Source: Rhizodiscina lignyota (taxonomy: Eukaryota > Ascomycota > Dothideomycetes > Aulographales > Rhizodiscinaceae). Taken from it: a DNA stretch of 64,000 nt. The notes under the pieces are model-generated. The model saw nothing but the letters and a program-made list of their open reading frames with translations, ran no database searches and was not told the origin of the DNA. Location: assembly GCA_010015805.1 (NCBI GenBank), contig ML978122.1, forward strand, positions 902,453-966,452, written 5' to 3'. The position numbers and the translations under genes are program-made. Positions 21,474 to 33,480 of this stretch are shown here, one piece after another (within the stretch, counting starts at the first letter, position 1; each line of letters opens with the position of its first letter).

Positions 21474-22027
21474 TCAAGCCGGCTCACTTGCCTTCTTGTC
21501 CGTTCTCGTGGTCGCGTCTCTTCCCTTCCCATTATCTCCTTCCCAGACCTCCCATATCTGATCCATAATGACATCCCAATACCCCTCCCCTCCTCGAACT
21601 TCTCCCTGTCTTCCTCCAGTTGTCGCTCCCTCCATCCATCCTTCTCCTCGCCTTTCCAAACCTTCTGCACCATCCTCTTCTTATCCTCCTCCTTCCCCTG
21701 AGTGCTATCCCGCAGCTGCTCCCTACCCTCCTTCAATTGTCGGTGCACCTCTTTCGCCGTCTTCGCCGCCAGCGTGTCCTCTGCGCTGAAGGAAGGAAAT
21801 GAGACAATGTTCCGTCCCTCCCGTTCATGGTAGACATGGTTTGCAGATACCAGTCACGCGCTGCCGAGGCCCGCAGTGTAGAAATCGAGCTTTCGCGGCG
21901 GGATGAGCGCGACTACCGGGCACAGGACGAGCAGGCCGAGCGCGAGGTTGTGGAGCAGCACTGCATTGCGACTCGGAGTCGTATTTGCGGCGGATGGAGG
22001 GCTAGAAGAGGACCCTGGTGCTGCCAT
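21474..22027 (-). pseudogene. Broken rhomboid-family membrane protein gene
   Basis: Reading from an ATG at 22027, 57 codons are open and coding-like: a polar start, then NAVLLHNLALGLLVLCPVVA (a membrane span) and LIPPRKLDFYTAGLGSA. Codon 58, at 21854-21856, is TGA; beyond it the same frame resumes with LVSANHVYHEREGRNIV, then AEDTLAAKTAKEVHRQLKEG and KRMVQKVWKGEEKDGW. Within a G-rich run at 21582-21594 the sensible frame changes, and YWDVIMDQIWEVWEGD leads to a stop at 21474. The overall pattern (HN...PPRKLD.YT.GLG...SANH, C-terminal DQIWEVW) resembles the short fungal 'rhomboid family membrane protein' of about 190 aa. A 72-nt intron (21786-21857, weak donor GTGACT, acceptor TTCCTTCAG) could bypass the TGA in phase, but it would remove residues that look conserved and would not repair the frame change. 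Hence pseudogene, or sequence errors. Confidence 0.55.
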
Positions 22028-22222
22028 TCGAAGGCCTCTAGCAAGTCACCGATCCATTTGGGCAGAAGGACGCTATGTCGCCATGCAAAAAGCAACACTC
22101 GTCAAGTATTGCGGACGTGAGTTGGGATGGTAAGGGTTGACGTTTGAACGTTTTCGACGAAATATCTGGTCTACGTTCATATTCAACATCGGCCACTGAT
22201 GGATCATAGTTTTGCCGGCAAA

Positions 22223-22319
22223 GGCGTGGTGGCTGAGTGGTTATAGCGATAGACTCGAATTCTTAGTTCGAGATCATCTATTTCCTTCGGGAGCGCAGGT
22301 TCGAATCCTGCCCACGTCG
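22223..22319 (+). tRNA. tRNA-Ser (anticodon CGA), intron-containing
   Basis: Folds as a class II tRNA. The acceptor arm pairs GGCGTGG with CCACGTC (one G-T pair) with discriminator G at 22319. The D arm is GCT/AGC. The anticodon stem ATAGA/TCTAT encloses CTCGAA plus A, giving anticodon CGA at 22256-22258. A long variable arm TTCC-TTC-GGGA follows, and the T arm is GCAGG/CCTGC with loop TTCGAAT. A 16-nt intron lies at 22260-22275, at the canonical site one base 3' of the anticodon, and its TTCGAG is complementary to the anticodon loop CTCGAA. A-box (TGGCTGAGTGG) and B-box (GGTTCGAATCC) are intact. Decodes UCG. Confidence 0.93.
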
Positions 22320-22320
22320 A

Positions 22321-22330
22321 TTTTCTTTTT
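22321..22330 (+). terminator. RNA polymerase III terminator
   Basis: TTTTCTTTTT starts two bases after the mature 3' end of the tRNA-Ser gene. Runs of four or more T on the coding strand end Pol III transcription. Confidence 0.85.
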
Positions 22331-23310
22331 GCCTTTTGTGCCTATTCATCACACTATGCGTGATATCTTTTTGCTCTTCCTAATGATAAGACCCTGGGTA
22401 AAGGGGGTGGTCGTTGAGAAATTCGGCTTTACCATGTGACCTCCTGGAGCCGTCGAACATCGCGGGCACAGCACGTTGAACTCATCAGACTGTATACCTT
22501 AGGCCCAAAAGAACCCCTAAAGTCCCCTCACTAGGTCTCTAACAGCATCTCAAGGGCGTGGAAATTTACTGGGCATCTGAGAACTTGATACAAATTTCAG
22601 GACTTGAGCAAGAAAATGTCCAGCACCAAGACCTTTCGGCTCACGTGACATCTATCAATTCAGGGGTTGCTCGAAGACGAGAGATACAAAGTCAAAGACA
22701 CTCAAAGTGATCCATCACTAGTTAGCCATGCGGCTTCACATTTTGCTATCTAAGGTTACACTCTAAAGGGCCTTTGTCCTAGAGTCTACGCTTCCCACAG
22801 AAGATCCCCCGCCCCGTTCCCCCGAGATATCCACTACAGCAAGGAAAAAAGCAAATACGGTGTGCACCGTTCCGAGTTTATGCTCGACGCAAAAAACACT
22901 CGTCTTCTAAAAGACAGCAGCAGGTCTCAGCACTTGAGACGTCCGGGAAATTCGATTCGACAGAAGGAAAAAGAAACGTTTTGTTTCTTTGCAGCAGTAT
23001 GCAATCCCTGTTTTTTGTTGGTGTATGGGGAAACGCCGTCGCTATGCCGGAAAATGACAGTGTTGCTGGTACAGGAGGATTATTCGGTAGGGGAGGAAAA
23101 AAAGTAAAGAATGCAGAAATTTGTACAGTTGAAGGACGAAGGATCCGCGGCGTATTTATACATGCGAGCGCATCTTTTGGAGGGATTACAATTTGACGTA
23201 TTGGTGAGAGTCTAAGTCCGCTCCGGGGAGCAGTAACACGCAAAGAAAGACTATGGGGTAGGTCGAGCGCGAACTGCGTGTGATTTGAAGTCCGCGCTGC
23301 GTAGGATGAC
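22331..23310. other. Intergenic, no gene seen
   Basis: Lies between the tRNA gene and the 3' end of the cyclin gene. Open frames on both strands are short and motif-free. Confidence 0.5.
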
Positions 23311-25305
23311 CTAGTGCTGTGTCACGCTTGGCCACTGATTGAATTGATGCGCAGGTGGCCACGCCTCGTGATGCAAGTACGGCAAATGACCAATTCGTCG
23401 CTCGTTGAACGGCCTTCCGAGTGGCTGATACTGCATCTGGTTGAACGGAATGTTCCTCGGAGCGTTGTTCAACGATGTCGAGGGTGGAGGCACGAGTAAT
23501 GTGTGCACATTCCGAACGGGCCGATACGGCGAGCTTCTTTGCTGCAGGTAATACGAAGGCGAAAGCCTGTTCTGCGGGAAAGTAGCACTGACAGGAGATG
23601 CAGTGTTCGACCCAACTGGGAATGGGCTGAGTTGGCGAGACCCGTTGTCTTGGAATGCCGTGTTGCTCAGTGCCTGTACTGTTGGCTGCATTGGTGGGAT
23701 CGATTGAGCCATAGTGAGTGATTGAGGCCATTGGGAAGGAGTTGGGTACACCATGGCCATTGCTCGACCTCCCGGGGGAGGTAGTTGTGGCACAGAGAGT
23801 TGCGCTGGTGGAGGTCCACTCGCTGACGGAATTGTCAAGGCCGGAAGAGGCAACCGTGGCGCTTGAGACATAGGGTGCGGGTTCGGCAACTGAAGAGAGG
23901 CGGTAACAGTCGGTTGATAGGTCGGCTGTGCGACATTTCTGTTCAGTCTCTTTGGTGCTGGCTCCTCGGCTTGCTCATCGTAACTTCTCTTCCTCGGAGT
24001 GGGCCGCAAATTCAACTCTGGCAACGGACCAATAGGAGAGACTGCCGTAGAGCTGATCTGTGGCAATAAAAGAGGCGTGTTAGTCCGTGACGCATTCAAA
24101 GGAGAATTAGTCGCGTATGGCGGTGACGCATGATTCGATGTAGGAGGCGAAGGAAGTGTAGGTGGTACGTGGAGCACTGGTGTTGTAAGTTGGGAGACCC
24201 TCGCGACATGCTCTTGTAACCTCGATGCAGCGTGGAAATAAGTGCCGAATTTCCCAAGCTTGGCGTGCCAATCCATCCACTCAGCCTCGGAAGTGAACAA
24301 GCTGTATCTCATGTTGCTCAGAAATTCGACTTCCATGATGTGGACTTCTTGTACGGAGATGCCGGAGACTTCTGCCCAGGTTTTGTTCGTGTATGTGTTG
24401 TCGTCAAGGACTTCTCTACGTCAGTGAATGCCAATTAGTTTGTGGGGGAAATTCTGGAACTCACACTTGTTTCCAAGCATCAAAGCAACCGTCAAAAGCC
24501 GAAATTCACTGCCTGGCTTTCCCTTGACGCCTGGGTTGATCTTCTTTAAGCGGTATACGAAGAGTAGCGCAAGGAGAATGACGTTTTGTGTCACTTGCGT
24601 CGTTGAGAGCAGCGTGGCAACCCATTTTCGAAAGCCAACTGATGGCGTGGCATCAGGCACGAGTGCAGAGACGTTCAGGGCCGGGAACGGAGATGCTTCG
24701 ATTCGCTCAAGAGTCGACGAGTCTTCGAACCAGAAGAGACAGGTGATCTGCGAAAGTTAGCCAATGCCAATGGAGATAAAGTGGGTGACGACGCATACCT
24801 CTGCAGCAAGCTGTGGCATGCCATGCTGAGGTGTCTTTATGGTGTCTGGGATTCGTAGGGACGGTGCAACAGTTGAATCTGTGTTGGCTTGTTCCTTAGG
24901 CTCTTGATCTGCAATCGGTCGTAATGTGGTTGGACTCGGTAGCGCCTTTGAACCGTTCACGTATGTGTTGTGATGATGCAAACCAAGATTTGAGCTCTGA
25001 TGGAAGGACTGGTGCAGTTGTGTTTGCGGTCGGGAGCCATACCCCAAAGCGTCCATCTGTCTCTGTGGCAACATTCGCCCGCTGTCGAACCCCAAATTCA
25101 TCTCGGAAGGAGGTGTTAAGTCACGACGAGTGAAATGCTGGGAGTTTGGTTTCTGGGAGGACGAGAATGTTGAAGTGGCCGATGTTGAACCTTTGAGCAG
25201 CTGCGGATGCGGCAGTCTCGACTCTGGTCTGGCGGAGAAAAGGTTGTTGGGCCGATGGAAAGGAACGGCGTGAGGCATTGAAGGCGGTAACTGTATTGCC
25301 GTCAT
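23311..25305 (-). CDS. Clg1/Pho80-type cyclin-like protein
   Basis: Exons 24799-25305, 24465-24747 and 23311-24410 give 629 aa from the ATG at 25305; the open frame runs 36 bases further upstream only to a TTG. Introns are 51 and 54 nt. The second uses acceptor GAGAAG, the only nearby one that restores frame, and rebuilds GNKFLDDNTYTNKTW. The cyclin box (about residues 170-310) includes ITCLFWFEDSSTLERI, RKWVATLLSTTQVTQNV, LLALLFVYRLKKINP, FRLLTVALMLGNKFLDD and EVEFLSNMRYSLFTSEAEW, matching Pho80-like/Clg1 cyclins that partner Pho85-type kinases. The flanks are long, Pro/Gln/Ser-rich and disordered, with a basic patch RKRSYDEQAEEPAPKRL. Clg1-type proteins act with Pho85 in nutrient and sexual-development control; that role is carried over from the family, not seen here. 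Gene-poor DNA of over 7 kb lies on its 5' side. Confidence 0.85.
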
Positions 25306-28300
25306 GGGCAACTGAAGGTGTGAAGTGCTGGTCCACGGCAAGGTGTGAAGGCGTGAAGTGAAGCGTTCGGACGGGAAGGCAGATGACGGCGGAATAGGAC
25401 GCGTCTAAGAGGGTACGGCGGGTCGAATGTTTTGGAAGGCTCCGCTACATTTCCAGAATGGGCGAAGAGAGTGTTTTGAGCGGCTTAGTGTTAAATGCTT
25501 TGGTGGGCAGGCCGAATGATGTCAAGCAAGGAGCGGCATTGGAAGGGCGAGGCACGCCGGCAAAAATGTGAATGACGGCGGGAGACAACAGCAGGACTAC
25601 AGCGTATGAAAGGAATGATGAAGGCTACGGGCGGTAGGCAGCGGTGATGGAGGCTTGTCGCCGTGCGTAGGCATGGCGGGAGTGGAGAGAAGCACAAGGA
25701 CTTCTGGATCCGTCGATATTCAAGGAGTCAGTCGTGACCGGAGTCGCGACTGTCGTGGCTTTCCTGCTGCAATGGATGGACGGGCGAACCAGCCCTGTGG
25801 CCGGCGGGCGGCCAAGCGCAGAGCAAAGCGCGAAACGGCGGGTGGCCGAGCGTCAGGGAATGGCCGCCGCATTGCTGGAGATCCCACGGATGAGGAAGTA
25901 GCGTCAAGGCCGCGCAAAAAGGGCAAAGAAGGGCTTGGGGTGAGGGAGGATGTCAGAGCGAGAAGCGAAAACACACAAAGAAGCCGGGTGTGGTGGATGC
26001 GGTGCAAGCCCGCAGCCGCAAGCAGGCAAATCAGCGCGCGCGCTTTCACAGCTAGTCCGACAGCACGGCCGGCAGGGATGGGGCGTGTTGGGCGGGCTCA
26101 GCAGTGGGAGAGCGATGCACTGCTCACAGTCACGCCTCAAAGAAAGGGCGAGCATTGGGAGTGAAGGGGCTTGCAAGCGGAGCGCTACTGGCGATGGCCA
26201 CGCAAAACAGCTGGCGCAGGTGCTAGCCGGGCAACGCAGCATGGCTGGCTGGGCAAGGTGCTGCTCTGGTGTGGTGCGAGTGCGAGTGAGACGGGCCGGG
26301 GAGGCTCCAAAATTGCAGCAGCATGGACAAGCAGACTGGTGCTGAGCGAGTTCCGCACATGCGCACACAGCGCGTTGACGACGACAAATGACGGGGAGTG
26401 GAATTGAAAGGAACACGGGGTCAGCCATGGGTCGGGGCAGGGCATTGGCTGGGCGCGCCTGCCTGGCTTGGTGCTGGCGACTGCTAAGTTCTAACTAGCT
26501 ACGGCAGGGTAGACGGGGCAAAGAGCAGAACGCAGCAGGCAAGCACAGCCTGCCACACACGCTCCGCGACAGGGAAGCACAGGCGGCGAAGGCAGGCACG
26601 CTAGCCTGGCGTGCGGCCACTCACTCGACGGCCACTTCCTCCCCCCGAGCAGCACGTCCGGCCAGGAAGCTGCTCCTGATCTGAGCGCCATCAGCATCAA
26701 GATCATCAGCATCACCACCACGACTGACATGATATGATACATATGACAAAGCCTGCTCACCACGCCCCCAGCTCGCTTCACCGATGCCGCCACGGGAGTG
26801 CGGTACATACGAGGCGACTATCGACGTCTCGTCTCCGCTCTCGTGTTGGCTCTGAAGACGAAACACTGCGTGGTCATGCTCCAGCAATAATTCTAATAAT
26901 CTCTGCGCCTTCCAGGTTCACGTCCGTGGCCATGTTGTGACATCCCGGCACGCCTGCTATTTTGTGAACACCTCTCACTCGACCGCGCCTGCAAATCCAT
27001 GCCTAAGCCCCTTTCGCCCAAGCTTCCGCGGCCGAAAGCGAAACGCGAATGATGGCCCATCGCCCGGACATGGCGTCTTTGTCGCTGCTGCGGTACGAAG
27101 TGACTTCCCTCTGCAAACGTGCCAATAATGCAATTCTGCTTGCTGCTCGCTGCTGACGGCCTGACTGCTGCAACCTTCGTTTGCGTCCAGCCGCTTCCGC
27201 GTGCTCCCTCAAGCACCGATCGTATATCCGGATATTCTCCATCATGCCACCTGTTCCAAGGAACCACTTGAAGCCGCGCCTGGTGACATTACACAAGCGC
27301 ATCGCCAGGCCCAAAGAGGCGAGGCATCTCGCCCTTTGGCACGGGATTGTGGATCATCGCTCTCACCACATCTGCAACGCTGCCTGGACGCGGTGCGAGA
27401 CTAAAAATGCTCCTTGATGAGAAGGCCTGCCAAATATTCGCAGCTCGCCGATGATCGTGGCTATGTATGTACGCGTCCTGCGACGCTCTAGCAAGTAGCA
27501 GCAACCACCGGCGCCCCAGTGTATGTAATTCGATGAGTGAGATTCCTCTGGCTGAGCGCGGTGGAGGTGAAGGGATTCATGCCAGCCTCCACCTTCCACC
27601 TTCCACCTTCCACCTTGAACGCCCAGCACCGAGGATGGAAACGGATAGTGGAGAGTACGAGTGACTTGCTCGCTCCCTTTAGCCACCCCGGACGCTGGTG
27701 TGATTGGCGCATCGCCATCCTCACGAGCTGATCGGTTCACTTTAACGTCAGTCGGTGTGCTGCATGTCTTTTCGCATCTTCCTTCTTCCGCTAGGTACTC
27801 CTGCGACGGCCTGGCGCCGCAAGGAGAACGCCGCCGCTACATGCCCAGCAGGCACAGGAAAGCGATTCGTACTCCGGACTGACATGCTACTCGTGCACGC
27901 CAGCTCCAGCTGAGCATGCGCGGAACCAGCAGCAGCGACTTACCGCGCGTCCGTCTACGCGATTTACGGCTCCTTGGCCTGCTCTCGCCTATCCACCCAC
28001 TACTGTGCCCGCGTCCGGCTTAGCCTGCTCCTGCGGCACGTCTCGGGAGGATGAGCAGTTTGTGCCAATATCGGGCTTCGTCTTGCAGGGGCGCATCACG
28101 GAGCATCGAAGGCGAGCCTAGAAATTGCTCTCTTCCTTTGATCGCAGCACGACAAACGACTCGCGTAATGCAATTTTTGCGGATAAGCTTGCTCCTGGCG
28201 ACGTGCGTGACAAGCCGGAGCGTGCATGAGGCAACATCCAGCCAACAGCAAGGACGGCGGCAGACGCATCAAGCTTTTCTCCCTCCTGCCTTTCGCACCA

Positions 28301-31300
28301 GCCAATGTGCGCCTGCGAAGGTGTTCAACGCAAGCAAGAATGCAACGGGAGGTGCGTGTCTTGTCCCGGCCTTCCATGGTGATGCATTTTCCGTTTGATT
28401 TGCCATCCACCAGCGGAGCGGGCGTGGCGAGTGCATCGCTGCTTGTTCGAGTGGAAGGCCTGCTGATTGCTCCAACACTCCAACAGCAAGCAGTCCACTC
28501 CTGAACAGTATGCGTTGTGCGCCTGTTCCACCTGTACCTTGCTCCGCATCGAGCGTCCAGCCTCTGTTCATCATGAGAAATCGATACGAGCGCCATTCGC
28601 CGTGTGCCCACATCCCTGCGCAACCCTAAATTCATCTAAAATTCCCACCACCGCCGAGCAGCCCTGCTCTCCGCCGAGGGGCGCTTTAGAGGAAGATCTA
28701 CAACCTCAATGACCACTCCTCTGACGCGAGATCCCACATATTCATTAGTTTTATTACCTTGCATGCCCCGTCCGACGCCTGTTTTGAATCCTCTAGCGCA
28801 GCCTGGCCGGGAACCTGAACAGCAGAGATGGAATCCTGCTCGCAACCTGGTTGGTAGAGATGCTCCGACAGGGCTTTGAAATGCGGTTTGTGGAGGCTTA
28901 CTCCTGACTCTGCGCCAGTCGTCTGGCGATGCTAATTATCAGACGGCTCGGATTGATTTCTACGCTTTCTCAGGGCCTGTGGGTCTTCGTGTACGGAACG
29001 TATCAATCGCTTTGCATTCCACTGAGAGGATCCTTGCGAAACGACCATTTGCAAGAGTATTGGCGCCGGGCATATGCGTCAACGCCTCCCACGATATTCC
29101 GACGGTTGGAGAACTTCGTATGCGTTTCGACGAGCTGCCTTTCCTCGTAATGTGTCGCGTTCATGCAAGCGCTCTGATCCTGAATTGTTTGCTCTTCTAC
29201 ATGGAACCTGTAATATGCCACTATTGATTGCTTTTCGAGCTTTAACCTGAATGAGCTGGCATTCCGCTACCATCCAGGCCTGCCCAATCAAGCTTGCACC
29301 CACCGTCGAGAAGTCATCGAAGTGACGCAGGGAACTAGCAATGAGCGATCATTTCAACCGATCTCGAACTTGCATCAACTCGAGCTGCGATAATTTGTTC
29401 AGGGCAGCAGGCTGAGTCGTATGTGTAACGTTGATGGAGACGTTTGTCAGTATACGGCATGACTATCGACCAGGAAGATTTTTCATAGCGATCGGCAGCT
29501 GTATGTGAATGTACACGCGAAGTCCAATGTGAAGGTGGGCAGATTCGGTGCGCTCGGGAGCCTCGCCAGCCTTCCCTGATCCCTTCTCCTTCTTGACTGT
29601 TTACCGTTGGCTGCCTCCTCTCGTCACAAGCGACATATCGAAATCTTGGGTTGCGGCGCGAGGACCAAATCAAATCAAGCGCAGCGGTCGTTTGATGCAA
29701 ACGACTCTGTCACGGTGTGACGGCTGAGATTCGATCGAGGTTTGCTTATTGCTGGGTCTCGGGAACTGTTCCACGCGTACCGTGTCGCGCCCCGGCCTAA
29801 ACCTGAAATGGCAGCATTATTGGCATTCTTCGTCGAACTTTCGATGGCGTGGAGACGCGGCTGAAATCGGCCCACCCTGGACCTCACTCACGGAACGCTC
29901 TCGTGGGAGTGGTCAGGGTTTCTCGGCCACCAAAATGCCCACCATGGCTCCACAGAGACGTCTTCGAAACACTCGCACATGCCATAGGAGGCCCCGGCAG
30001 ATGATGTATGTAGCACTTGACCGCGTATTATGCGCCTTAAGTGACAGAGAAGAACCTTGCAGCCATTTCGGCGTGTGGCGATGCAGAACCTCACCCACTC
30101 CTGTCTTCGCAAAAAGTCTCTGGCGTACCACCCGGGCAATAGTCATGCAGCCTACCAGCCCCGAAAGGTATACAGTAACGGACATGCAAGGTTTCAAGCT
30201 CGACTGCCATGCCTGCTGCGGCTCCAACATTATCAGTCCTAAACTTTTCTCGCGCTGACCTCGGCGATAGCACAGCATGGCAGCAGCAGGATTGCCTCAG
30301 CTTAGGCAAACGCATCCCGCAGCGTTTGTGTAACTCCCTACAGCTCTTACCATCCTTGTCCAACAGCTCTTGTCCCGCTTATACTATCTCCCTTGTGTCG
30401 AGGCAGAAACGATCCCATGCAGCCCGCCACCCACTCCAACTTTCCGCCTTCATGCACACTTTTAACCAGCTGCTTCCGTCAACTGCTGAGGCCAGACGGT
30501 CCACGCTTAAAGACAATCGCCCAGGTCAAACATGGATCGCGTTCTTCCGAAAGCAAATCACAGTCCGCGCATCTTAGCAATCAAGATTGCTGCATCCGAA
30601 ACCGCCGCGCCGCCATCTTTTCGGGTCACATGGAAGCACGAACGTCCTGCACGAGTCTTTGCAACAAATTTGGAGTTACCAGCCTGTCAGACTGGCGAGG
30701 GCAGGCTAATTCTGGCGTCTCCTCCACGAAACCCGCGCTACGGCCGTTCCGACAAATCCCTGCTCTCCGCTCGTGATCTGCGTTAATGTAGGTGAGGACG
30801 TAGCCTGGCTTTTCCTAAGCCTTCTCTCATCAACTCATCAATATCACGGCTCGTTTCTTGACATAATGGAACCCGCTTGTGCAAGCGATCGGGCGAGGAT
30901 TAACAATTAGGTTCCGGGGCGATGTCCGGCAATGTCGAAGTCGATCCAGTCCTCCCCACAGCTCTTCCCGTGCGGGATTAATCACCAAGGGCTCTCTGGT
31001 CTGACGACATTGGTTATCTCCAGTTCGAACATGTACGACTCGTATCTGGCGTCGTCAGCCTCGCCTGATAGCGTGTAGAAAGACTGCCTCTGGTCCAGAC
31101 ACATCCATTGAACATGCTCATGAACTTTTGCTGTCGCTTTCGTAAGTGACCGTCTCCGGCACTGGGAGAAGGGAACGAACGTATCAGCACTTCCTTGCAG
31201 CCAATGGCCAGCGGAGACCTCGGAGAGGAGGGAACCAGACTTCCTTTCGTGCAGAGCGACGACATTATCCCGGATCGAGTAACTCGCTTGGCTATTGACC

Positions 31301-32887
31301 TCTGAAGGATGCAAAGCTTACTGATATTTTTCATTGTCGTTTCAATAATAGAGTCATGATTCATCACATTCGACGATTGAGCCTCGGACAAACCAGCCCT
31401 CATCCACCACACCCGGAGTCCTCAGTCACAGCCGATGACAGATATATTCCATCGACAGATTGGAGCGCTGGCCCATAGTTATAGTGTTACGACTATCTAA
31501 GTAAGCCGAGCATGCAGACCCGTTATGCCTGGCTCCCAATGAAGAGACTCCAACTCGGAGTTTACTGGTACCTCCGGATGGATCTGGAGAGCCGTAGACG
31601 TTGATCAAACTTTATGAAGCTGAACTTAGCCGATCCACAATTTTCTCCAGTAACTGTCTACGGAAGGCATTATTATCGATTTGGCCACCCAGAACTGCAC
31701 AGGAGCCTCCGCGGATCTCGTGCTCACAGAATAGCATGTTCCAAAGGTGCCCCTTAAAGAGCGGGGCCAGGCAGACCTTCGAGTTACCGCGGAAGAGAAG
31801 AGATTGAGAAAGCAAGAGATAAATAAGACAATCGAATGCGAGCTAAGGAAAATTATCGGCACAGTTTCAAATTCTTTTCAAGATCTGAGCTGGTGTATGT
31901 TTAATCTCAAGATGTTTTCACGACTTTTTTCCCCATCTATTCTAAATATGCGTTTTTCACCATGTCCCTTCTGTCTTCTGTGACGTGCGAACTGTGCTCG
32001 AACGACAATTGTGCGATGCCGCAGAGCGTTGTGAACCGGCCGGCCACTCACAGCGGAAGGGACCTTGCGGTGAGCCTTACCGCTCTATGCATGTCCGACA
32101 AAGCAAATTCAAGCCACAGCTGGAGCGACAACAGAGTCTCGTGGACGAGGCCGCCCCACCGCATCGAAGATGGGCTTGCTGCAAGCTCGCTCCAGCACGC
32201 CTCTCGCTCTGCTAAACTCGCAGCACCCCTGAAATACCGCCAGGACAAGAGATCAAGTCTCTCCTTGAGTCTGCGAGTATCTCTATTGGCAATCATGGCA
32301 TCCGTCGTACGCCGGACCTTTGATTATACTTCGGCCAACACGTACACCGATATGCGCCAGACGGATCAGGCTACGCAGATAACTTGATTCTGGCTCTGGA
32401 GTTTCTATCACACCTGCGGGACCATGTTCATAGCCATGCTTAACTATTTTGTCACCTGTCACCCTTGAGGCTGCGAACATCACCGAACTATATCCCAAGT
32501 GTTCTTCAGCCTGATGGCCATTATTGCTGGCGGCATTATTTGCGCGGGCCAACAAGTTTTGCTAGGTTTCGCTTCTCCCACCGCACCATGTTCAAGCTCA
32601 TCGGTAAGCGTTACTCGACGTCCTGGATGATGAAGACCGCGGGCTATTGTAAACTCCTCGATGCTGGATACGGGAAGATACCAGCTAAGTCGACCTCTAG
32701 TATTAAGAAGGAAGTAGGTAATTTCGCTGTGGCCTGAGTTCTTGTATTTGTCTTCGGTTTCCGTTTCTGCTATCACATCGAGTTACGTGAAGCACCAGCT
32801 GTTTGTGGTTGGCTTGGAGATATGTGGGTTTCGAGGACAGCAAGGAAGACGGCAGGTGGCCGTAAGAAATTTATATTCTCGCAGCTA
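25306..32887. other. Long gene-poor interval upstream of the cyclin gene
   Basis: More than 7.5 kb without a gene I can support. It is moderately GC-rich, so many short frames stay open by chance on several strands at once; none carries a domain, a spliceable continuation or a signal peptide that convinces. Local features are CAT/CAG-type short repeats around 26688-26717 and a short tandem repeat at 27588. The position fits a large 5' regulatory region, undetected non-coding transcripts, or decayed sequence. Confidence 0.5.
27588..27615. repeat. Short tandem repeat, 7-base unit x4
   Basis: Four exact consecutive copies of TCCACCT at 27588-27594, 27595-27601, 27602-27608 and 27609-27615. It lies in otherwise featureless intergenic DNA. 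Such minisatellites usually vary in copy number between strains. Confidence 0.9.
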
Positions 32888-33480
32888 TCAACTCCAGTCC
32901 AGCTCATTCTCCTCGAACGCCTCGATCCTCTTCGTATTGATCATGTTCATCTCAATACTTCTCTCCTTCCACTGCTCATAACGAAATTCGGTTTCTTCAC
33001 CACGGCTCTTCTCGTGCCCAATGAAAAAGTCCCTCCACTTCCCTTTCAGCTCACTCCAAAAATCAACTAATTTTCTCTCGAGCGCGTGGTCATAAGTTTC
33101 TTGGACTTAATCCTGTGGTTCTTGACCAAAGCTTCCATCTGCGGCCAGCATCCGTCACGCTCGTTCACCGCCCTGTACAGCCTACTGTAAGCGAGATTCG
33201 TGTCGTTGGCGGTGATGAAGTCCTGCCCAAAATGTACGCTCATAATATCCGCTACAAGAGCCGGCGAGAAGGATGAGTAGAAGTAGAGGAAGGTGATGGC
33301 TTCGTCCTCCTCGGTAGTCCACTTCTGGCCCCTCTCTCGTTTTTTGGGTAGACTCAATTCATCGACGGGACCACTCTGTACTGTTGGCATTGCCATCTTA
33401 ATGAGGATGATCGGAATAGTCGTATATCTCGCTCTCCAACACTTCGCTATCGACACCTCCGCAGATTTATATATCGTCAT
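32888..33480 (-). pseudogene. SANT/Myb-like small protein gene with a frame break
   Basis: From the ATG at 33480, or a later one about 84 bases downstream, the frame encodes KKRERGQKWTTEEDEAITFL, SSFSPALVADIMSVHFGQDF, LAYSRLYRAVNERDGCWPQM and EALVKNHRIKSKK. The W-TxEEDEAI start followed by helices is like a Myb/SANT or homeodomain-like DNA-binding module. The frame stops at 33067. The frame shifted by one base is strongly coding from about 33090 on: TYDHALERKLVDFWSELKGK, WRDFFIGHEK, EFRYEQWKERSIEMNMINTK, RIEAFEENELDWS and stop at 32888. One missing A in AAGAAACTT near 33090 would explain the break. The alternative is an intron with a weak donor GTGACG in the RDG codons and acceptor AAAATTAG, phase 1 to 1, which would drop the residues around CWPQMEALV. 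The family is not identified. It is either a recent pseudogene, a sequencing error, or a spliced gene. Confidence 0.5.

Noticed and set aside
25655-26428. Several overlapping open frames of 100-170 codons on both strands
   Set aside because: GC-rich DNA leaves all frames open here. None has a domain, signal peptide or splice continuation, and both strands look equally 'coding'.
27588-27615. TCCACCT repeats considered as a CRISPR-like or regulatory array
   Set aside because: Units are contiguous with no spacers; it is a simple minisatellite in eukaryotic DNA.
30982-31314. Minus-strand frame of 110 codons with a protein-like look
   Set aside because: No recognisable motif and no supporting exon up- or downstream; not strong enough to call.
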